From NCBI RefSeq assembly GCF_002979515.1, contig NZ_PCPA01000026.1, positions 1-43,595 on the forward strand: DNA of 43,595 nucleotides, in the 5' to 3' direction. The DNA comes from Microbacterium sp. MYb54. GTDB lineage: Bacteria; Actinomycetota; Actinomycetes; Actinomycetales; Microbacteriaceae. Positions 1-7,136 of the stretch are shown here, piece after piece (the first letter of the stretch is position 1; every line of letters begins with the position of its first letter). The notes beneath the pieces were generated by a model. That model saw only the letters and a program-made list of their open reading frames with translations. It was not told the origin of the DNA and searched no databases. Position numbers and translations under genes: made by a program.

Positions 1-1
1 A

Positions 2-118
2 GGGGGTGCCGGTGGGCTTGCCAGCACGGGAGCGGAGATCGCGCCGGTGCTGGCCGCGGGCATGCTGGTCTTCCTCGCCGGGCTCGCCCTGGCGATGCGT
101 CGACGCCCACGCGTCTGA
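2..118 (+). CDS. C-terminal end of an LAXTG-anchored surface protein (partial)
   Basis: Only the last 38 codons lie in the window, in the frame starting at base 2 and ending in TGA at 116-118. The tail contains LASTG followed by a run of hydrophobic residues and ends in MRRRPRV. This is a sortase cell-wall sorting signal: pentapeptide, membrane anchor and a positive tail. LAXTG is the form used by class E sortases of high-GC actinobacteria. The protein is expected to be exported, cleaved after Thr and linked to the cell wall. The upstream ligand-binding or enzymatic part is outside the window, so its function cannot be given. Confidence 0.75.
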   Translation, partial: GGAGGLASTGAEIAPVLAAGMLVFLAGLALAMRRRPRV

Positions 119-151
119 GGTCGGTGGTCCTGCACCGGCCGCTGGGCGGCG

Positions 152-748
152 TCAGCGGCGGTCCTGCTCCAGGGTGGTGTGTGCCAGCCCTCGTGCCACC
201 TCGAACGGCGCAGCGAAGGTCTCCATCCCGACCGTGACGATCGCGCCTTCGTAGAGCAGCATCATGGCCTTCGACATCAGCGTGGGATCCGAGAGACCGG
301 CGTCGCGGCACAGCTCGAGGAACAGCTCGAGCAGCCACGCCTTCTGACGGGAGACCTCGGGGAAGACCGGATGGCCGTCGTGGCCGTCGCCGATCTCCGC
401 CCTGGCGTTGATCGCGCTGCACCCTTTCGGGCTGTACTCGTCGGACCACGTGATCGCCGCGTCGAAAACGGTCAGCACCCGCTCGATGCCGGCCTCGGGC
501 ACGCTCTCCAGGTGTCGGGCGACGTGTGCGCGCCACAGGGCATCGCGGTGCTGCAGGTAGGCGACCACCAGGGCCTCCTTCGAGCCGAAACGGTCGTAGA
601 GCGTCTTCTTCGTGACCCCGGCCGCCTCCGCGATCGTGTCGACACCCACCGCATGGATGCCGCGTTCGTAGAAGAGCCGTGATGCCGCGTCGAGGACGCG
701 GGTGGCGCCCGGTGTGAGCGGGGCGAGTTCGGGAACGGAAACGGCCAT
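152..748 (-). CDS. TetR family transcriptional regulator
   Basis: A 198-residue protein of normal TetR length. The N-terminal DNA-binding domain has a helix-turn-helix at about residues 37-56 (IAEAAGVTKKTLYDRFGSK), the typical TetR pattern. The C-terminal ligand-binding half is variable, as usual, so the inducer cannot be predicted. The ATG start has a GATGGGG ribosome-site-like stretch just upstream. The gene is divergent from an EamA exporter, with a perfect inverted repeat in the 47-base gap, which suggests that it represses the exporter and itself. Confidence 0.93.
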   Translation of the reverse strand: MAVSVPELAPLTPGATRVLDAASRLFYERGIHAVGVDTIAEAAGVTKKTLYDRFGSKEALVVAYLQHRDALWRAHVARHLESVPEAGIERVLTVFDAAITWSDEYSPKGCSAINARAEIGDGHDGHPVFPEVSRQKAWLLELFLELCRDAGLSDPTLMSKAMMLLYEGAIVTVGMETFAAPFEVARGLAHTTLEQDRR

Positions 749-763
749 GTCCCCATCATATCC

Positions 764-793
764 GCTCGACTATACAAACCTGTATAGTCGAGC
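764..793. promoter_or_regulatory. TetR operator and divergent promoter
   Basis: Perfect inverted repeat with 13-base arms: GCTCGACTATACA at 764-776 and TGTATAGTCGAGC at 781-793, separated by AACC. It contains a -10-like TATAGT on each strand (783-788 on +, 774-769 on -). The + strand -10 would start transcription at about 795-796, on the exporter start codon. Binding here would block both promoters. Confidence 0.85.
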
Positions 794-795
794 AA

Positions 796-1752
796 ATGAG
801 TAAACAGATCGGTGTACTTCATGTCACGGTGACGGTGCTGGCCGCCGCCGCGTTCGTCGTGAGCTGGAGCTCGGGCTTCCTCGTTCCCGCGATCGCCGCC
901 GACTCCGTTGACGCCGTCTCGCCGTTGGGCCTGCTGGTGTGGCGATTCGTGCCGCTCGCGCTGATCCTGGTCATCATCGTCGTGAGCACGGGGGCGGCTC
1001 GGGGCGTCACGCGGGCGGACGTCGGGCGGCAGGCGCTCATCGGCCTCTTCGCGCAGTTCGGCTACTGCGCAGCGGTCTATGCGGCGATCGGGGCGGGAGT
1101 CGCGACCGGCACGACCGCTCTGATCGATGCCGTGCAGCCCCTCATCGTCGCGGTCCTGGTCGGTCCGCTGCTGGGGTTGCGCGTCCGGGGCGCGCAGTGG
1201 GTCGGGCTCCTCGTCGGGGCGGGGGGAGTGCTGCTGGTCGTGCGATCGCAGCTCGACGGATCCGAGGCGCACCCGATCGCGTATGTCTGGCCGGCACTGG
1301 CGATGGCGTGCCTGATCATCGGTACCTTCCTCCAGCGCCGGTCGGCTCCGCGGACCGACACCCTGGTCACCCTGGCCATCCACGTCACCGTGACGGCCGT
1401 GGCGCTCCTGCCGATCGCCGCGATCTTCGGAGCACTCGTGCCCCCGGCATCCGTCTCGTTCTGGCTCGCCGCGGGATTCGCGGCGGCCTTCCCGACTCTC
1501 GCCGCCTACGGACTGTATTGGTGGCTGCTCCGTCGGGTGGGCATCACGGCCCTGAACGCCCTGCTCTTCCTCGTCGCCCCGACGACCGCGGCTGCGGGCG
1601 CGCTGCTGCTCGGCGAGCCGCTCACGGCCATCACCCTCCTCGGATTCGTCCTGTGCGCGGCGGGCGTCGCGGCCGTGCTGGTGAGCGAAGCGCGCGCCGG
1701 GGGCGAGGCCGAGCGCGATGTTACGATGGCGACGGCAGCTGCGAGGGAGTGA
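796..1752 (+). CDS. EamA/DMT superfamily membrane exporter
   Basis: A 318-residue integral membrane protein made almost wholly of hydrophobic segments, consistent with ten helices in two EamA repeats (about residues 10-145 and 165-295). The family exports metabolites such as amino acids or drugs; the substrate cannot be read from sequence. Small-residue motifs such as GTTALIDAVQPLIVA in repeat 1 and NALLFLVAPTTAA in repeat 2 are typical. The ATG has no ribosome site and follows a -10 by 7 bases, so the mRNA is probably leaderless. Regulation by the divergent TetR gene is likely. The 3' end runs into the T-box leader of the next gene. Confidence 0.9.
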   Translation: MSKQIGVLHVTVTVLAAAAFVVSWSSGFLVPAIAADSVDAVSPLGLLVWRFVPLALILVIIVVSTGAARGVTRADVGRQALIGLFAQFGYCAAVYAAIGAGVATGTTALIDAVQPLIVAVLVGPLLGLRVRGAQWVGLLVGAGGVLLVVRSQLDGSEAHPIAYVWPALAMACLIIGTFLQRRSAPRTDTLVTLAIHVTVTAVALLPIAAIFGALVPPASVSFWLAAGFAAAFPTLAAYGLYWWLLRRVGITALNALLFLVAPTTAAAGALLLGEPLTAITLLGFVLCAAGVAAVLVSEARAGGEAERDVTMATAAARE

Positions 1753-1893
1753 CGACCCTCCGCCCTCCGGGGCAGGCGGCTCCCGCGCGTCCGGCGTATC
1801 GACGAGAGGCCGATGAGCGATCGGCGAAGGTGTGGTGGCACCGCGATCTAGCCCCCGCCCGCACCTCCAGGGCTTTCGCCACCTGGAGGAATC
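1733..1893 (+). promoter_or_regulatory. T-box-like riboswitch leader of aspS (translational type)
   Basis: GGTGGCACCGCG at 1834-1845 matches the T-box consensus GGUGGNACCGCG at every fixed position. It can form the standard antisequestrator: helix A1 1828-1835 with 1859-1866, a 7-base bulge UGGCACC at 1836-1842, and helix A2 1843-1845 with 1856-1858. A Stem III-like hairpin precedes it (1809-1814 with 1820-1825). The competing hairpin 1864-1871/1882-1889 (CCTCCAGG/CCTGGAGG) buries the GGAGG ribosome site and shares bases with A1. UGGC pairs with a GCCA tRNA end, that is G73, as in tRNA-Asp and tRNA-Asn. A -10-like TACGAT lies at 1722-1727. Stem I (about 1740-1789) is not resolved; GAC triplets occur at 1751, 1754 and 1801, and no AAC is present. 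Confidence 0.8.
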
Positions 1894-3195
1894 ATGTCGT
1901 CATCCGACCCCGCTCGCACTCTCGCCACTCAGCTTCCCGACACGCCACCCGGCGCGCGGATCACCCTCATGGGACACGTGCATCGGCGCAGGGAACTCGC
2001 CACCGTGTCGTTCCTGATCCTGCGTGACCGCACGGGACTCGCGCAGATCGTGTTCCGGCCCGAGCAGCTCCCGACCGCCGGTCTTCCCGGGGAGGAGACG
2101 GTCGTGCGCATCGAGGGCACGGCGACCGCGAACGCCCACGCCCCCGGCGGCATCGAGGTGACGGCGCCCGAGATCACCTTGCTCTCGGAGCCGGCACGCA
2201 CGCCGGTCGTCGAGCTGTGGCGGCCCACGCTCGACGCCGCGCTCCCCACCGTGCTCGACCATGCGGCGGTGACCTGGCGGCACCCCGCTCAGCGTGCGAA
2301 GTGGGAGCTGGCCGCAGCGAGCCTGCGCGGCTTCCGCCGCACGCTCGACGCCGAGGGATTCACCGAGATCCAGACGCCGAAGCTCGTCGACTCCGTGACC
2401 GAGTCGGGGGCGAACGTGTTCCCCGTCGACTACTTCGGCACGACGGCCTACCTCGCGCAGAGCCCGCAGTTCTTCAAGCAGCAGCTCGTCGGCGTCTTCG
2501 AGCGCGTCTACGAGACGGGTCCCGTCTTCCGCGCCGAACCGCACGACACGGTCCGCCACCTCGCCGAGTACGTGTCGCTCGACGCCGAGCTCGGCTTCAT
2601 CCGTGACCACCGCGATGTGCTCACGCTGCTGCACCGGGTCCTGCTCGGCATGCTCGACGGCATCCGCACCGAGAGCGGCGACGCGGTGGAGCGCCTCGGA
2701 TTCGCACTGCCGTCGATCCCCGACGAGATCCCGGTGATCCACTTCCAGGACGCACTGCGGCGGGTCGGCGCCCCGGACGACGAGCCCGACCTGGCGCCGG
2801 CGCACGAGCGTGCCCTCGGCGAGTGGGCCAAGGAGCGGTACGGCAGCGACGTGCTCGCCGTGGAGGGGTATCCCATGCGCAAGCGGCCCTTCTACACCCA
2901 CCCTCAGCCCGACGACCCGCGGTGGAGCAACAGCTTCGACCTGATCTTCCGCGGCCTCGAGCTCGTGACCGGTGGACAGCGATTGCACCGTCACTCCGAC
3001 TACGTCGCGGCCATCGAGGCGCGGGGGGAGTCGCCCGACGCCTACGAGTCCTACCTCTCGGCCTTCGCGCACGGCATGCCGCCGCACGGAGGGTTCGCCA
3101 TCGGTCTGGAGCGCTGGGTGTCGCGGCTCATCGAGGCGTCCAACATCCGGGAGGTGACCCTCTTCCCGCGCGACCTGCACCGGCTCACGCCGTGA
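1894..3195 (+). CDS. aspS: Aspartate--tRNA(Asp/Asn) ligase, archaeal type, auxiliary copy
   Basis: Class II synthetase of 433 residues without the GAD insertion of standard bacterial AspRS, so of archaeal/AspRS2 type. An N-terminal OB anticodon domain (about 20-100) precedes the catalytic core. Motif 2 is FRAEPHDTVRH (212-222) and motif 3 is GGFAIGLERW (399-408). Two positions separate discriminating from nondiscriminating archaeal AspRS (Trp26 and Lys85 of Thermococcus kodakarensis). By my hand alignment they are His30 and Pro84 here, the nondiscriminating pair, so it probably also aspartylates tRNA-Asn, feeding GatCAB. The ATG follows GGAGG closely. An ordinary aspS is presumed elsewhere in the genome. 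It precedes trpS by 162 bases containing a separate leader. Confidence 0.93.
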   Translation: MSSSDPARTLATQLPDTPPGARITLMGHVHRRRELATVSFLILRDRTGLAQIVFRPEQLPTAGLPGEETVVRIEGTATANAHAPGGIEVTAPEITLLSEPARTPVVELWRPTLDAALPTVLDHAAVTWRHPAQRAKWELAAASLRGFRRTLDAEGFTEIQTPKLVDSVTESGANVFPVDYFGTTAYLAQSPQFFKQQLVGVFERVYETGPVFRAEPHDTVRHLAEYVSLDAELGFIRDHRDVLTLLHRVLLGMLDGIRTESGDAVERLGFALPSIPDEIPVIHFQDALRRVGAPDDEPDLAPAHERALGEWAKERYGSDVLAVEGYPMRKRPFYTHPQPDDPRWSNSFDLIFRGLELVTGGQRLHRHSDYVAAIEARGESPDAYESYLSAFAHGMPPHGGFAIGLERWVSRLIEASNIREVTLFPRDLHRLTP

Positions 3196-3229
3196 TCCCC
3201 GCGGTCGCGGTGGGCGTAACATCTGTTCC

Positions 3230-3268
3230 ATGAGGTTCAACCGCTCCGCATGGTGGTGGCTGCGATAG
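3230..3268 (+). CDS. Trp leader peptide MRFNRSAWWWLR
   Basis: A 12-codon reading frame, ATG at 3230 and TAG at 3266, with three consecutive TGG codons at 3251-3259. A -10-like TAACAT at 3217-3222 would place the transcript start on or next to the ATG, so it is probably leaderless. It lies between aspS and trpS and its Trp codons overlap the first arm of a hairpin, as in ribosome-mediated attenuators. It is too short to be found by ordinary gene callers. Confidence 0.85.
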   Translation: MRFNRSAWWWLR

Positions 3269-3351
3269 CAGCCGGTTGAAGCATGTTCACGGGCTGCACG
3301 GCAGTTCGTGACAGCACCCGAGAACTCCGTGCGGCTCCCGATTCTTGGGAG
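3236..3351 (+). promoter_or_regulatory. Ribosome-mediated Trp attenuator of trpS
   Basis: Mutually exclusive pairings: strand 1 GGCTGC 3258-3263 (over the third Trp codon) with strand 2 GCAGCC 3268-3273, extended by TTCAACC 3236-3242 with GGTTGAA 3274-3280. Strand 2 can instead pair with strand 3 GGCTGC 3292-3297. Strand 3 otherwise joins the long hairpin 3296-3307/3322-3332 (11 pairs, C3302 bulged). A last hairpin, CTCCC 3335-3339 with GGGAG 3347-3351, hides the trpS ribosome site. No T-run follows either downstream hairpin, so control may act on translation start rather than, or as well as, termination. Stalling at Trp codons should favour 2:3 and switch trpS on. Confidence 0.75.
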
Positions 3352-3357
3352 AGACAG

Positions 3358-4398
3358 ATGGATTCGTTCACCGCGACCGCGCAGCGATCGATGGAGGTCG
3401 CCGATGCCGTGGCCCGGAACCCGGAGAGGTTCCGCGTGCTCACGGGCGAACGGCCGACGGGGCCCCTTCACCTCGGGCATTACTTCGGCACCATCCGGGA
3501 GCGGGTGCGGCTGCAGGACGCCGGGGTCGAGACGTTCCTCGTGCTCGCCGACTACCAGGTCATCACCGACCGGGACACGACGGCGCACGTGCGCGAGAAC
3601 GTGTACGGCGCCGTGCTCGACTACCTCGCCGCCGGGATCGATCCTGCGCGCACGACGATCTTCACGCATTCGTCGATCCCGGCCCTGAACCAGCTGCTGC
3701 TGCCGTTCCTCAGCCTCGTCACCGAAGCGGAGCTGCACCGGAACCCGACGGTCAAGTCGGAGCTGGAGGCGTCGGGACGGGCGCTGAGCGGGCTGCTGCT
3801 CACCTATCCGGTGCATCAGGCCGCCGACATCCTGTTCTGCAAGGGCAACCTCGTGCCGGTGGGGAAGGACAACCTGCCGCACGTGGAGATGACGCGCGTG
3901 ATCGCCCGGAGGTTCAACGAGCGCTACGCCCCGATCTTCCCCGTTCCGGATGCGCTGATCACCTCGACTCCCGAGGTGCCAGGACTGGACGGCAGGAAGA
4001 TGTCGAAGAGCTACGGCAACGCGATCGCCCTGTCGATGACGGCGGATGAGACGGTCGCCACGATTCGCCGGACGCGAACGGACCAGGACCGGCGGATCAC
4101 GTTCGATCCGGAGCGACGGCCGGGTGTCTCTGCGCTGCTGTCGACGGCCGCCCTGTGCCTGGATGTCACGCCGGAGGAATTGGCGGACGACATCGGCGAC
4201 GGTGGTAGCGGCGAGCTGAAAGCGGTGACTGCAACGGCGGTGAACGACTTCCTGGCGCCCCTGCGGGAACGGCGTCGAAGCTTCGCCGCGGATGAGGAGC
4301 TCGTGCGCTCCATCCTCCGGCGCGGCAACGAACACGCCCGCGAGATCGCGGATGCGACCCTCGACGAGGTGCGCGAGGCGATGGGGACCGTGTACTAG
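3358..4398 (+). CDS. trpS: Tryptophan--tRNA ligase, probable auxiliary (TrpRS-II-like) form
   Basis: A 346-residue class I synthetase. The HIGH motif is HLGH in PTGPLHLGHYFG (near residue 38) and the KMSKS loop is GRKMSKSYGN (near 215). The phrases HYFGTIRERVRLQDAG and CKGNLVPVGKD resemble the second TrpRS of Deinococcus and the inducible indolmycin-resistant TrpRS1 of Streptomyces more than housekeeping TrpRS; this is from memory of the families. The ATG at 3358 follows GGGAGA. An in-frame ATG at 3283 exists but lies inside the attenuator and is rejected. Control by the upstream Trp leader fits a stress-induced copy. Confidence 0.93.
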   Translation: MDSFTATAQRSMEVADAVARNPERFRVLTGERPTGPLHLGHYFGTIRERVRLQDAGVETFLVLADYQVITDRDTTAHVRENVYGAVLDYLAAGIDPARTTIFTHSSIPALNQLLLPFLSLVTEAELHRNPTVKSELEASGRALSGLLLTYPVHQAADILFCKGNLVPVGKDNLPHVEMTRVIARRFNERYAPIFPVPDALITSTPEVPGLDGRKMSKSYGNAIALSMTADETVATIRRTRTDQDRRITFDPERRPGVSALLSTAALCLDVTPEELADDIGDGGSGELKAVTATAVNDFLAPLRERRRSFAADEELVRSILRRGNEHAREIADATLDEVREAMGTVY

Positions 4399-4409
4399 GT
4401 GCCGGGGGA

Positions 4410-4448
4410 ATCGAGGCCGGTTGCTCGTTACGGGCGGCGGGCCTCGAT
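4410..4448. terminator. Terminator hairpin after trpS
   Basis: Perfect 9-base arms ATCGAGGCC (4410-4418) and GGCCTCGAT (4440-4448) just after the trpS stop. The right arm overlaps the last codons of the convergent methyltransferase gene, so it may serve both strands. Confidence 0.55.
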
Positions 4449-5183
4449 GAGGTGACGGGTTGAGTGGGCGATGAACGGCCCGTCCTCCTGGATGAGTTCG
4501 TGCAGGGCTCGAAGCCGGTCGCGACTGTTCTCGACCGTGAACCCGGGCACCCACCAGATCACCTTGCGCAGGAGATAGACGGCTGCAGCGACATCCCGGA
4601 TCTCGATGCGGAGTCGCGCCGTGCGCAGGTCGACGATCTCGAGGCCGGCAGCTTCGGCGGCGGCGACCTCGTCATCGGAGTGACGGCCGCGACGCGCCTC
4701 GGGCTGCGGCCCCAGGAAGAACTCGATGAGCTCGAACGCGCTCGCCGGTCCGACGTGCTGGGCGAAGTACGTGCCGCCGGGTTCGAGCACCCTGGTGATC
4801 TCCGACCACCAGATCGTCGCGGGATGCCTGCTGGTGACCAGGTCGAAGGCCTCATCCGCGAACGGCAGGGGTGGCTCGTCCGGATCGGCGACGACCACCA
4901 CGCCCCGGGGGCGGAGTAGCTGCGTCGCGCGGAGGACGTTCGGGGGCCACGACTCGGTCGCCGCGGCGGTCGGCGGAATAGCCGCTGCTTCGGCCAGGAC
5001 CTCACCACCGCCGGTCTGGATGTCGAGTGACGCCGAGGCCGCGACGAGACGGTCGGACAGCAGGCGGGCATAGCCCCAGGGCGGGCGTTCTTCCGTTGCA
5101 CGGCCGTCCAGCCAGGCGAAGTCCCACCCGGTGACGTCTGCAGTGTTTCCGGCCTCGATCAGCGTCTCGAAGGAATCCGTCAT
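4428..5183 (-). CDS. Class I SAM-dependent methyltransferase
   Basis: 251 residues from the chosen ATG, which has GGGAGA eight bases upstream; an in-frame start 22 codons earlier has no site. A central Rossmann-type methyltransferase core is visible: the acidic strand end VVVVADPDEPPLPFADEAFD (about 95-114) resembles motifs II-III of Methyltransf_11 proteins, followed by LVTSRHP and LEPGGTYFAQHVGP, the usual post-motif segment. The glycine-rich motif I is only partly kept (LDIQTGGGEVLAEAA). The substrate is unknown. It is divergent from a glycosyltransferase gene and convergent with trpS. Confidence 0.82.
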   Translation of the reverse strand: MTDSFETLIEAGNTADVTGWDFAWLDGRATEERPPWGYARLLSDRLVAASASLDIQTGGGEVLAEAAAIPPTAAATESWPPNVLRATQLLRPRGVVVVADPDEPPLPFADEAFDLVTSRHPATIWWSEITRVLEPGGTYFAQHVGPASAFELIEFFLGPQPEARRGRHSDDEVAAAEAAGLEIVDLRTARLRIEIRDVAAAVYLLRKVIWWVPGFTVENSRDRLRALHELIQEDGPFIAHSTRHLIEARRP

Positions 5184-5325
5184 GGATCGATTCTCCCAGT
5201 GGAGCGGATGCGCCGGAACGGATGAGCGCGTGTCGATGTCGGCGACCATCCTCGCTCAATCGCCTCCGATGACCGCGCACGGTGGAGACTGTGCGTGAGT
5301 GCTGAGCTGCACAAAGAGGAGAACG

Positions 5326-6087
5326 ATGACGACCGTGTTCCCGCGTTCCGTCTCCGTGGTGATCCCGGTGCGTAATGATGCACGCCTGCTGGAGGTGTGT
5401 CTGGGCGCCCTCGCCCGGCAGACCCGGCAGCCCGACGAGATCGTCATCGTCGACAACGGCAGCAGCGATGACACGGTCGCCGTCGCCGAGAGGTTCGGTG
5501 CACGGGTCGTGAGCGAGCCGATCCAGGGGATTCCCCGAGCATCCGCGGCCGGCTACGACGCGGCGACCGGCGACATCATCGCACGGCTCGACGCCGACTC
5601 TCGGCCGGCACCGGACTGGCTCGCGCGGATCGAGCGCACCTTCCGCACCCGCGAAGACGTCGATTTCGTCACCGGAGAGCCGCGCTTCTACGGCTCGACC
5701 CCGTTGGTGCACTGGATGGGGGAGCACCTCTACATCGGCGGCATGTATGCGTCGATGGCTCCTGTGCTCGGGCACGCGCCCCTCTACGGATCGAACATGG
5801 CGATGCGTGCCTCCGCCTGGCGGACGCTGAGCGCCGAGGTGCACCGCGAGCAGACGAACATCCATGACGACTTCGACCTGTCGTTCCACATCCGGCCGGG
5901 GATGACGGTGCTGAGGGATCGGGATCTCGTCGTCGAGGTGTCGGCGCGGCCGTTCCAGGACTGGGCGTCGCTTCGACGGCGGTTGAGCTACGTGGTGCCG
6001 ACCGTGCGGCTGCATCTGGCGGAGGAGCCCCTGCATCGGCGGCGGCAGGCACGCCGCGAGGCCGACCGGTCGTCGGTCGGTCAGTGA
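5326..6087 (+). CDS. Family 2 glycosyltransferase
   Basis: 253 residues, GT-A fold. It begins with SVVIPVRNDARLLEVCLGAL, the family 2 nucleotide-sugar binding start, followed by IVIVDNGSSDDT and the DXD metal motif in ARLDADSRP (about 90). The ATG at 5326 has a strong AAAGAGGAG site. It transfers a sugar from a nucleotide donor, probably to a cell-envelope or glycolipid acceptor; donor and acceptor are unknown. No clear membrane helix is seen, so it would act at the cytoplasmic face. It stands alone. Confidence 0.88.
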   Translation: MTTVFPRSVSVVIPVRNDARLLEVCLGALARQTRQPDEIVIVDNGSSDDTVAVAERFGARVVSEPIQGIPRASAAGYDAATGDIIARLDADSRPAPDWLARIERTFRTREDVDFVTGEPRFYGSTPLVHWMGEHLYIGGMYASMAPVLGHAPLYGSNMAMRASAWRTLSAEVHREQTNIHDDFDLSFHIRPGMTVLRDRDLVVEVSARPFQDWASLRRRLSYVVPTVRLHLAEEPLHRRRQARREADRSSVGQ

Positions 6088-6111
6088 CGCGGCCGGTGCT
6101 CGGCGCGTGAT

Positions 6112-7002
6112 TCAGGCGCGAGCCCGCGAGTAGAGATCGAGCAGGTCTGCGGTCAGCTGATGCGGTGTCGTCTCGCTCGGGCTGTGCCCTGTCGGGTACG
6201 CGCGGAACTCCGCATCGATGTCGTGGGCGAATCGTGCGTGGGCGGCGAGCGGCCACAGATCGTGCGAGCCGGCGACGACGAGCTTGGGGATCGGCAGGGT
6301 TCGCACACGGCTGCGCAGATCGGGCGCGACCATCATCAGGCCGACGATCTCGTCGACGCTGCGCCGGCTCGTGAGCGCGAACCGGGAGCGCACGAACTCG
6401 AGCCGCCGAGGGGGGACCCGGTTCTTGTTCGTCACGATCCCCCAGATCATGAGGCCGGCTCCGCGGTGAGGGGTGGTGATCGGGGCGAGCGGGCCCAGCC
6501 ACTTCATACTCGCGAAGACATTGCCCGAGCCCGGGGGAGTGGTCAGCAGCGTGAGGGAGCGGACGAGGTCGGGGCGGCGGATGGCGACCAACTGAGCGAC
6601 GATGCCGGCGAACGAGTAACCCAGCAGATGCGCCGGGGCGCCTGCGTCGAGGAATGCGATGAGGTCGGCGACGAACAGCTCGTAGGTATACGCAGAGTTC
6701 GCCCCTGCTGCGTGCGACTCGTACTGCCCGGCGATGTCGAACGACTGCACGAAGTAGCCAGCCCGTGCCAGTAGCGGCAGCATCAGGGCGAAATCCTCTT
6801 TGGAGCCCGTCGCCCCCGGCACCAGGACCACGCGTGGCTGCGCCGGATCGCCCAGCGAGACGACGGCGAGGTCTCCGCTCGGAGCCGAGAACCACGACCT
6901 CACCGAACCTTCCGGAGGGACTGTCCAATCGACGTCGCCGATGGCCGCGTCGAGGGATGCCGGGGCGCCGGGCGCCCGTCCGCTCCTCGAATCAGTCGAC
7001 AC
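6112..7002 (-). CDS. Alpha/beta hydrolase
   Basis: 296 residues from the GTG at 7002, which has AGGAG about 12 bases upstream; an ATG at 7044 (310 residues) lacks a site but cannot be excluded. The fold is recognised from VVLVPGATGSKEDFALMLPLL (oxyanion region), the nucleophile elbow GYSFAG, LVVAGSHDLWPL (acid strand) and a late His in YPTGHSPSE. The family includes esterases, lipases and epoxide or peptide hydrolases; the substrate is not predictable. It is divergent from the next gene, also an alpha/beta hydrolase but of the HSL family. Confidence 0.85.
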   Translation of the reverse strand: MSTDSRSGRAPGAPASLDAAIGDVDWTVPPEGSVRSWFSAPSGDLAVVSLGDPAQPRVVLVPGATGSKEDFALMLPLLARAGYFVQSFDIAGQYESHAAGANSAYTYELFVADLIAFLDAGAPAHLLGYSFAGIVAQLVAIRRPDLVRSLTLLTTPPGSGNVFASMKWLGPLAPITTPHRGAGLMIWGIVTNKNRVPPRRLEFVRSRFALTSRRSVDEIVGLMMVAPDLRSRVRTLPIPKLVVAGSHDLWPLAAHARFAHDIDAEFRAYPTGHSPSETTPHQLTADLLDLYSRARA

Positions 7003-7072
7003 GCTGACAAGGTACTCCTCGGCTCCCCCGGGGAGAAGATCCACGCGCCGCGAGGTCGGGGCTTGTCATTGC

Positions 7073-7124
7073 TGGCACGTAGTGCCAAGATGATGGCACT
7101 TCGTTTCTAGCCACGCTGGCGTGG
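7073..7124. promoter_or_regulatory. Array of TGGCAC operator half-sites
   Basis: Three alternating half-sites: TGGCAC 7073-7078, GTGCCA 7082-7087 and TGGCACT 7094-7100, giving two overlapping perfect inverted repeats (spacers of 3 and 6 bases). A further inverted repeat CCACGC/GCGTGG lies at 7111-7124. A -35-like TTGTCA is at 7063-7068. Position and symmetry suggest a repressor site for the divergent hydrolase genes, possibly bound by the TetR protein encoded at 8167. Confidence 0.6.
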
Positions 7125-7136
7125 AGATTGGTGGCA

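Noticed and set aside
1834..1845. Chance origin of the T-box core in GC-rich DNA
   Set aside because: A 12-base match alone could occur by chance in such DNA, but its place before a synthetase gene, the 7-base bulge geometry and the SD-hiding rival hairpin together make chance unlikely.
3283..3357. Upstream in-frame ATG of trpS
   Set aside because: It lies inside the attenuator, has no ribosome site, and the added residues are not like TrpRS; ATG 3358 has GGGAGA.
1900..4554. 884-codon open frame on the minus strand across aspS and trpS
   Set aside because: It is antisense to two clear synthetase genes, has the Arg/Gly/His-rich make-up of a GC-rich shadow frame and no family motifs.
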